Origin: PALSA-612 sp963704335
GTDB taxonomy: Bacteria; Actinomycetota; Thermoleophilia; Gaiellales; Gaiellaceae
Assembly (NCBI GenBank): GCA_963704335.1
Contig: OY969889.1
Location: 1,798,001 to 1,862,000, forward strand
Direction: 5' to 3'
Length of the DNA stretch: 64,000 bases
Part shown: positions 58,204 through 64,000 of the stretch, in pieces
Position numbering within the stretch: position 1 is the first letter of the stretch
Layout of the letters: each line of letters opens with the position of its first letter
The notes under the pieces: generated by a model
What the model was told of the DNA's origin: nothing
Databases searched by the model: none
What the model saw: only the letters and a program-made list of their open reading frames with translations
Position numbers and translations under genes: made by a program

Positions 58204-59683
58204 CTACGTGATGATGACGCCTTCGGCGGGCTCGAGCCGAAGTGTCCGCTCGACGGTCTCTCCCTCGCGCTCTCGGCGAGTGGCCAGCGCGATCGAGCCG
58301 TCGATGCCCTCGATCTCCGACGTGCTGTCGCCGAGGTTGATCGCGACGACGGTCCCGTCACCTCGCCGCCAGGCCCACGTCCCCGACGGGGAGTGAAGCT
58401 CCACATACGAGCCCGAGCGGAGGTCGTCCAACTGCTTGCGCATGGCGATCAGGTCTCGCGTGAAGTGCAGCGTGGAGTCGGGGTCCGCGCGCTGATCCTC
58501 GACGTTACGGCTGATGTCCTCGAGCGGCAGCCACGGATCGTTCCAGCCGCCTTCCCGGGTCCAGGGCATCGGCGTCCGGCAGGGATCGCGCGACGGCTCC
58601 GCGACATCGCGGATTCGATCCGGCGGGACGTTGCCGGCGGCGCAGGGCGAGCTCGTCTCCGTAATAGAGCGACGGAGCGCCGCGGAGCGCGACGAGTATC
58701 AGCAGCGCGCAGCGCGCGAGCCGCTCGTCACCGTCGCACCACCTGGTCGTGAGGCGGCCCACGTCGTGGTTGGACCCGATCCAGCAGGGCCAGGCCTCTG
58801 GCGGTAGCGCATCCTCCGTGCGAGCGACGACGTCGCGCATCTGCTCGGCATCGAGGTCAGCGTGCGCGAGCGCGAAGTTGAAGGCGAGGTTCAGCTCGTT
58901 CGACCCCGAGCCGTAGTACCCGGCCCAAGACGGAACGTCGAGCACGTAGACCTCTCCCAGCAGCACGCGCGGCGGCTCGAAGGAGTCGGCCAAACCGCGC
59001 CAGTGGCGATAAATCTCGTGCGTCTCGGGCCGGTTCATGGAGCGATTGCGCTCGTCCCCGTCGTCGTCGCGCAGCAGGCGGTCCTTGAAGAGCCCGTGTG
59101 CAACGTCGATCCGGAAACCCGCAACGCCGCGCTCGAGCCAGAAACGGAGGATCCGCTCGAACTCGGCGCGCACGTCTGGGTTCCACCAGTCGAGGTCCGG
59201 CTGCTCCTTGGCGAAGTTGTGCAGGTAGTACCGCGCACGCGTGGCGTCGAGCTCCCAGGCCGACCCGCCGCCGAAGATCGCCTGCCAGTTGTTCGGAACC
59301 TCGTCGGCCCAGACGTAGAAGTCAGGCCGCTCCCGAAACCAGGGATGCTGGTCGGAGGTGTGGTTCGGGACGAGGTCGAGCAGCACGCGGAGGTCGCGCT
59401 CCTGTGCTTCGGCCACCAGCCGGTCCAGGTCCTCGACCGTGCCGAGGTCGGGATGGACGCCCGTGTAGTCGGCGACGTCGTAGCCCCAGTCCACGTTGGG
59501 TGACGGATTGATGGGGTTGAGCCAGACGGCTGTTACGCCGAGCCACTGCAAGTAGTCGAGCTTGGCCGTCAGCCCGGCGAGGTCACCGACGCCGTCGCCG
59601 TTTGCATCGGCGAACGACCGGGGATACACCTGATAGAAGACGCCCTCGCGCCACCACGCTCCGCTCACGTCGCATGTAACCAT
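58204..59683 (-). pseudogene. GH13 alpha-glucosidase/amylase-family hydrolase, frameshifted
   Basis: GH13 enzyme, about 492 residues if repaired. The first frame gives GVFYQVYPRSFADANGDGVGD, region I DLVPNHTSDQHPWF, region II GFRIDVAHGLFKD (nucleophile Asp), the acid Glu in LLGEVYVLDVP and region IV IGSNHDVGRLTTRW. After ALLILVALRGAPSLYYGDELAL the frame breaks around 58635-58645 and resumes one base later as GNVPPDRIRDVAEPSRDPCR, TPMPWTREGGWNDPWLPL and the C-terminal beta domain. One extra base explains it. The family cleaves alpha-1,4 or alpha-1,6 glucosides in the cytoplasm. Co-transcribed with the SDR; divergent from the ABC ATPase. Confidence 0.85.
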
Positions 59684-59718
59684 TGCAGGAGCGTGACCGC
59701 AGTCGGGAAGGAGCGTGC

Positions 59719-60906
59719 GTGCCCGAGATCGCGTTCGACCAGGTGACGAAGGTCTATGACGACGGCACCCTGGCCGTGGAAGAGCTCGACCTCGTCATCG
59801 AGGACGCCGAGCTCCTGGTCATCGTAGGTCCGTCTGGCTGCGGCAAGACAACGGCCCTGCGCATGCTCGCGGGGCTCGAGGAGATCACGGACGGCGAGAT
59901 CCGCATCGGGGAGCAAGTGGTCAACGAGCTGACGCCGAAGGAACGCGACATCGCCATGGTCTTCCAGAACTACGCGCTCTACCCACACATGTCCGTGGAA
60001 CAGAACCTCGCGTTCGGCCTGCGGTTCCGCAAGCTGCCGAAGTCCGAGGTCAAAGAGCGGGTGCGCCGTGCAGCCGAGCTCCTCGAGATCGGCGAGTTCC
60101 TCGACAAGAAGCCGCGCGCGCTGTCGGGCGGTCAGCGGCAGCGCGTAGCGATGGGCCGTGCGATCGTGCGTGAGCCACAGGCGTTTCTCATGGACGAGCC
60201 GCTGTCGAACCTCGACGCGAAGCTCCGCGTGCAGATGCGGGCAGAGATCCACGACCTGCAGCGCCGTCTGCGCGTGACGACGCTCTACGTCACCCACGAC
60301 CAGGTCGAGGCGATGACGCTGGGCGACCGGGTGGCGGTCATGCTGGACGGGAAGCTGCAGCAGGTTGCACCTCCACAGGCGCTCTACGAGCGACCGGTGA
60401 ACGAGTTCGTGGCCGGCTTCATCGGCTCGCCGTCGATCAACCTGGTCGAGGCCGAGCTGGCGCGGGAGAATGGCGACCTGTCCGTGAGCTTCGGCGAGCA
60501 CCGTCTCGCCATCGACGACGCCGTCGTCGGCGCCCGGCCGAGCCTGGAGAACTACGTCGGCCGCACCGTTCTGCTCGGGATGCGCCCCGAGCACATCGAG
60601 GACGCCGCGCTCCAGCCGGATACGCCTCCGGACAGGCGCATTCGGACAACCTGTGATCTCACGGAGCCGCTCGGAGCCGAGGTGCTCGTGCACTTCACCG
60701 TCTCAGCGCCTGTCCTCGTCGCGGGTACGGCGCCCGACGACGATCCAACTCTCGGCGCCTCTCCACCCGGCTCGGAGGAAGGACGCGCACGGCTCATCGC
60801 CCGCGTCGATCCCCGCAGCAGGATCAGGGAGGGCAGCGAGATCGAGCTGGCCGTGGACACGAGCCGCCTCTACTTCTTTGACCCGGAGTCCAGAGACGCC
60901 GTCTAG
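59719..60906 (+). CDS. ugpC: Carbohydrate ABC transporter ATP-binding protein (MsmX/UgpC/MalK type)
   Basis: A 395-residue MalK-type ATPase. Walker A GPSGCGKTT, Q-loop MVFQNYALYPHMSV, signature ALSGGQRQRVAMGRAIV, Walker B AFLMDEPLSNLDAKLR and H-loop YVTHDQVEAMTLGDR are all standard. A C-terminal TOBE/MOP domain (about 240-390) has an insertion rich in Pro, Asp and Ser (APDDDPTLGASPPGSEEG). It powers the convergent permease pair downstream. The start is GTG 59719 with GGAAGGAG upstream; ATG 59683 is less likely. Confidence 0.92.
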   Translation: MPEIAFDQVTKVYDDGTLAVEELDLVIEDAELLVIVGPSGCGKTTALRMLAGLEEITDGEIRIGEQVVNELTPKERDIAMVFQNYALYPHMSVEQNLAFGLRFRKLPKSEVKERVRRAAELLEIGEFLDKKPRALSGGQRQRVAMGRAIVREPQAFLMDEPLSNLDAKLRVQMRAEIHDLQRRLRVTTLYVTHDQVEAMTLGDRVAVMLDGKLQQVAPPQALYERPVNEFVAGFIGSPSINLVEAELARENGDLSVSFGEHRLAIDDAVVGARPSLENYVGRTVLLGMRPEHIEDAALQPDTPPDRRIRTTCDLTEPLGAEVLVHFTVSAPVLVAGTAPDDDPTLGASPPGSEEGRARLIARVDPRSRIREGSEIELAVDTSRLYFFDPESRDAV

Positions 60907-60911
60907 CCGGG

Positions 60912-61823
60912 CTAGCCCTTGACGGCGCCGGCGGTGAGGCCGGCGAGGATCCGCCGCTGCAACACGAGCGTGAGCACGATGAGGGGGACGGTCACGATGA
61001 CCGTCGCCGCCATGATCTGACCCCACGGCTCATCGAACGCGCTCCCCGACTCTCCAGTGAAGCTCGTGATGGCGACCGGGACGGTGTACCGCTCGGGTGT
61101 CTGCGTGAAGGAGAGGGCAAATAGGAACTCGTTCCAGGCCGCTATGAACGCGAGCAAGCCCGCCGTTACGAGGCCCGGCGCGACGAGCGGCAGCATGACG
61201 TACCAGAAGGTCTGGAGCGGAGAGGCGCCGTCGACGTACGCCGCCTCCTCGAGATCGCGCGGCAGTGCCCGCATGAAGCTCGTGAGCACCCACACCGTGA
61301 ACGGGAGCACGAGGATCATGTAGCTGAGCACGAGCGCCCGCAGGCTGTCGTACAGCTGGAAGCGGTTGATCATCGTGTACAGCGCTCCGAGGATCGCGAT
61401 CTGCGGGAAGATCGTCATTCCGAGCATCACGTAGAGCACAGCCGAGCGGCCGCGGAAATGGAATCTCCCGAGCGCGTAGCCCGCCAGGGCGCCCAAGGCG
61501 AGGGCGATCAGCGTGACTGCGCCGGCCACGATCGTCGAGTTCAGGAGCGCGCGCATGAAGAAGTCGCTCGTGAAGACGTTCTCGAAGTTCTCCACCGTCG
61601 GGTTCCGCGGGATGTACTCCACAGGCGTCTTGAAGAGCTCGCTCTCCTTGGTGAAGGCGGAGCGAAGTGCCCAGTAAAACGGGAAGAGGGCGTAGACGAA
61701 GATCGCCCCGATCAACACGTAGAACGGAATGCGTCGCGCCACACGCTTGAGCCGGCGGCGCTCCCGGCGCTTGCGCTTGACCAGCGCCTGTGCGCGAGCG
61801 TCCCGCTCGGCGACGACGCTCAT
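60912..61823 (-). CDS. Carbohydrate ABC transporter permease, MalG type
   Basis: A 303-residue six-helix permease. A very basic cytoplasmic start (LVKRKRRERRRLKRVARR) precedes helix 1; the ATPase-contact EAA loop is EEAAYVDGASPLQTFWYVMLPL. The C-terminus GLTAGAVKG is the MalG ending. It follows the MalF-type gene by 42 bases and pairs with it. It converges on the ATPase gene with a 5-base gap. Confidence 0.92.
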   Translation of the reverse strand: MSVVAERDARAQALVKRKRRERRRLKRVARRIPFYVLIGAIFVYALFPFYWALRSAFTKESELFKTPVEYIPRNPTVENFENVFTSDFFMRALLNSTIVAGAVTLIALALGALAGYALGRFHFRGRSAVLYVMLGMTIFPQIAILGALYTMINRFQLYDSLRALVLSYMILVLPFTVWVLTSFMRALPRDLEEAAYVDGASPLQTFWYVMLPLVAPGLVTAGLLAFIAAWNEFLFALSFTQTPERYTVPVAITSFTGESGSAFDEPWGQIMAATVIVTVPLIVLTLVLQRRILAGLTAGAVKG

Positions 61824-61865
61824 TGGCCGTCCTCCGGCCTGGGAGCGAGCGAAGGCGAGCCACGC

Positions 61866-62798
61866 TCATTGCTGCTGCACCCGCATGAAGGTCGCGTAGA
61901 TGACGACGAAGAGGCCGATGATCAGGAAGATGCCGACGCTGATCGCGGCGCCGTAGCCGACGTCGCCGAAGGCGACGATGGTGTTCTGGTTGTAGATCGC
62001 CATCGTCTGCGTGTCGGCGCGCGCTCCGAAGAACACGTAGAAGACGTCGAAGACGCGCAGGGCGTCCAGCGTGCGGAAGATGAGCGTCACGAGGATGGCG
62101 GGTACGAGCAGCGGGAGCGTGATCCGCCAGAACTGGTGCCACTTGCTGGCGCCGTCCACGTCCGCCGCCTCGTACAGCTCGCTCGGGATCACCTGCAGGC
62201 CGGCCAGCAGCAGGAGGGCGACGAAGGGCGTCGTCTTCCAGATGTCGACGGCCGCGACCGCGGCGAGCGGCTGCTCCGAGATCCAGGCCACGGGACGGTC
62301 GATGATGTTGAGGCGGATGAAGGAGTCGTTGACGACGCCGAAGACGTCGTCGTACATCCACTTCCACATCTGTGCGGCGACCACGGTCGGTATCGCCCAG
62401 GGCACGAGCATGACTGCCCGCATCACGCCGCGGCCCTTGAAGCCGGAGTTGACGACGAGCGCGATGATCATGCCCAGCAAGAGCTCGATCGAGACCGTGA
62501 TCACCGTGAACTTCACGGTCACGACGACCGCGTCGCGGAAGATCGTGTCGTCGATCAGCTCGCGGTAGTTCTCGAGACCGACCCACCTGGTCGGCTCGAG
62601 ACCGGCGAGGAACTGGCGGTCGGTGAAGCTGTCATAGACCGTCTGGCCGAGCGGATAGAAGGCGATGAAGGCCATGACGACGAGCGCGGGCGTGAGCATC
62701 AGCCACGCCAGCCACGTCTGCCGACGCCGGAGCCGTGTCGACCGGCGGCGTCTCGGCCGCCGCGCCGGGCCGGTGGCGGTGGGCTGGGTGGCGCTCAT
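61866..62798 (-). CDS. Carbohydrate ABC transporter permease, MalF type
   Basis: A 310-residue permease of the MalF/LacF type. The Arg-rich N-terminus (RRPRRRRSTRLRRRQTW) precedes LAWLMLTPALVVMAFIAFYPL; the EAA loop is YEAADVDGASKWHQFWRITLPLL. VALLLLAGLQVIPSELYEAA is typical. Its start is separated from the binding-protein stop by 93 bases holding a strong hairpin. Confidence 0.92.
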   Translation of the reverse strand: MSATQPTATGPARRPRRRRSTRLRRRQTWLAWLMLTPALVVMAFIAFYPLGQTVYDSFTDRQFLAGLEPTRWVGLENYRELIDDTIFRDAVVVTVKFTVITVSIELLLGMIIALVVNSGFKGRGVMRAVMLVPWAIPTVVAAQMWKWMYDDVFGVVNDSFIRLNIIDRPVAWISEQPLAAVAAVDIWKTTPFVALLLLAGLQVIPSELYEAADVDGASKWHQFWRITLPLLVPAILVTLIFRTLDALRVFDVFYVFFGARADTQTMAIYNQNTIVAFGDVGYGAAISVGIFLIIGLFVVIYATFMRVQQQ

Positions 62799-62820
62799 CG
62801 TTTCGTCCTCCTGCGAAAGC

Positions 62821-62849
62821 GAAGATGGGGGCGCGTGGCCCCCATCTTC
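62821..62849 (-). terminator. Intercistronic hairpin between sugar-binding protein and permease genes
   Basis: GAAGATGGGGGC / GCCCCCATCTTC form a perfect 12-bp stem with a 5-base loop. On the transcript strand it is followed by GCTTTCGC, a weak T tract. Location and strength parallel the hairpin at 4828, again directly after a binding-protein gene, suggesting partial termination or 3'-end protection. Confidence 0.6.
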
Positions 62850-62891
62850 TCCGATCGTCCTGTCTCCCTCAGGGTCTCTCGATAGCTCCTG

Positions 62892-64000
62892 CTACGGCAG
62901 GGCCCGCTCCAGCCGCTGAGCCACCCCGGGCAATACGCTGGTCGCGTCCTGCCCGTTGAGGATCTGGTTGATGCCCTGGAAGATGATCTGCGAGCCCTGG
63001 TTGTACTTCGTGCCCAGGAAGCGTGAGGGGCGCGTAACCCGCTTCACGTTTGCGATCTCGGGCTTGAGCCAGGGGTTGACCTTGCGCACGGCCGGGAGGG
63101 CCGCGACGCTCGGAATGGTCGGCACGTTGCTGTTGAAGATCGCGTTGTACCGCTCGACCCCCGGGCTGGTCAGGTAGCGCACGAGCTCGACGGCAGCCAG
63201 AGGCTGCTTCGAGAAGCTCGAGACTGCGAGCTGCCAGCCCCCGACGGTGCCGACGGGCGCGTTGGAGCCGGTCCGCGGGAGCGTCGTGACGTCGAATTTG
63301 CCCTTGATGGGGCCATCCTGGCCGATGGCGTACGCGTACGGCCAGTTACGCATGAAGGCAGCGTTGCCGGCGGTGAAGGCCTTCTCGGATTCGCCTTCCT
63401 GGTACGTCGTCACGCCGCGGGGCGTGATCTGCCCGACCCAGCTTCGCTGGAGGTTCAGGATCGCGGCCGCCCGCGGGTTGTCGATCGTTACCTTGCCGCC
63501 GTCGATGAACTGTCCACCACCGGTCGACGCGAGCCACTCGAGCGCGTCACACGTCAGTCCCTCGTAGGCGTTGCCCTGGTACACGTATCCGTAGAAGTTC
63601 GGGTTGTTCGCCCGCTCGCCGTCCTGGATCTTCTGGGCCATCGTGCCGAGTTGGGCCCACGTCTTCGGCGGCGTCGAGTACCCGTACTTCGTGAGCAGGT
63701 CCTTGCGGAAGTAGAGGATCCCGAAGTCACCGAACCACGGCATCGCGACGAGCTTTCCGCGGACGGTGTTGTTGAGGATGATGCCCTTCGAGTGCCTCGC
63801 GGCGTCCTTCGCCATGACCTTCTTGAGGTTGTAGAGGTACGGCGCAAAGGCGCCGGTCCAGATGACGTCGATCATCACCACGTCGAATGCGGAAGAGTTC
63901 GACGAGAACGTCCGCGCCAGCTGGGAATACGAAGCGGTGGAGTCGGCCGGGTGAGGCACGAGCTTGACCTTGATGCCCGTGTCCTTGGAGAACTTGGCAA
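62892..64000 (-). CDS. Carbohydrate ABC transporter substrate-binding protein (partial)
   Basis: C-terminal 369 or so residues of a type 1 extracellular solute-binding protein for sugars; the N-terminus and signal peptide lie beyond the right edge, and the open frame continues to base 64000. FDVVMIDVIWTGAFAPYL, NNTVRGKLVAMPWFGDFGILYFRKDLL, KTWAQLGTMAQKIQ and VGGWQLAVSSFSK are typical of the MalE/UgpB-like group that binds oligosaccharides. It is the first visible gene of the minus-strand operon leading to both permeases. Confidence 0.88.
   Translation of the reverse strand, partial: AKFSKDTGIKVKLVPHPADSTASYSQLARTFSSNSSAFDVVMIDVIWTGAFAPYLYNLKKVMAKDAARHSKGIILNNTVRGKLVAMPWFGDFGILYFRKDLLTKYGYSTPPKTWAQLGTMAQKIQDGERANNPNFYGYVYQGNAYEGLTCDALEWLASTGGGQFIDGGKVTIDNPRAAAILNLQRSWVGQITPRGVTTYQEGESEKAFTAGNAAFMRNWPYAYAIGQDGPIKGKFDVTTLPRTGSNAPVGTVGGWQLAVSSFSKQPLAAVELVRYLTSPGVERYNAIFNSNVPTIPSVAALPAVRKVNPWLKPEIANVKRVTRPSRFLGTKYNQGSQIIFQGINQILNGQDATSVLPGVAQRLERALP

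Noticed and set aside
1..64000. CRISPR arrays, tRNA or rRNA genes, prophage or insertion sequences
   Set aside because: No regularly spaced direct repeats, no tRNA T-loop/acceptor pattern with matching arms, and no integrase, transposase or phage genes were found on either strand.

Overview
The window is high-GC DNA, densely packed with genes and free of stretches over 300 bases without one. GTG and TTG starts are frequent and many operon genes overlap by the stop/start tetranucleotides ATGA, GTGA or TTGA. Gene content and the Thermoleophilia-style secreted collagen-like protein at about 38 kb suggest an Actinomycetota genome, probably class Thermoleophilia (Gaiellales/Solirubrobacterales); the class is inference. 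No rRNA, tRNA, CRISPR, prophage or insertion sequence was seen.

Bases 1-28,500 form a catabolic island for lignin-type aromatic acids. On the minus strand lies an ABC uptake operon of the branched-chain amino acid/aromatic acid type (substrate-binding protein, fused LivH-LivM permease, a PEP-utilising phosphotransferase-like protein, second substrate-binding protein); its ATPases LivG and LivF run divergently. Then come a FCD-type GntR regulator with a LigM-like O-demethylase, and a plus-strand operon of a DUF1932 dehydrogenase, DUF6282 amidohydrolase, GalB-type hydratase, LigK-type aldolase, type I extradiol dioxygenase, MTHFR-like reductase and a second LigM-like demethylase. After two minus-strand genes a second plus-strand operon carries a PEP/pyruvate-binding protein, biotin carrier, carboxyltransferase, HAD phosphatase, pcaI, pcaJ, pcaH, pcaG (frameshifted), pcaB, pcaC and pobA. 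Together these would take syringate-, vanillate- and 4-hydroxybenzoate-type acids through tetrahydrofolate-dependent demethylation, then meta (GalB/LigK) or ortho (Pca) cleavage to central metabolism.

Bases 28,500-44,300 are mixed: PadR regulator, ATP-dependent DNA ligase, a small Rdx/SelW-like selenoprotein with an in-frame UGA and a SECIS-like hairpin, an ApbE/FMN-binding/ferric-reductase-like redox module, an aminotransferase, secreted and membrane proteins, and a PGM1-like ATP-grasp ligase. Several genes here carry single-base frameshifts.

Bases 44,200-53,600 hold adenosine deaminase, a Gfo/Idh plus sugar-isomerase pair, a threonine dehydratase-like enzyme, lutABC, a kelch-like protein, a fumarylacetoacetase-family protein and DUF4234 membrane proteins. 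Bases 53,600-64,000 look like sugar catabolism: a FAH-family dehydratase, an aldehyde dehydrogenase and a NAD-dependent epimerase/dehydrogenase (Weimberg-like), a SDR, a GH13 glucosidase (frameshifted) and a carbohydrate ABC transporter. Between them sit cspA, whose ribosome-binding site is buried in a hairpin, and infA, which appears to start at AUC.

The most notable items are the selenoprotein, a meta-cleavage operon that seems to use non-homologous replacements for LigAB/LigC/LigI, the split PEP-synthase-like phosphotransferase, the AUC start of infA, the cspA hairpin and a motif shared by two island promoters.
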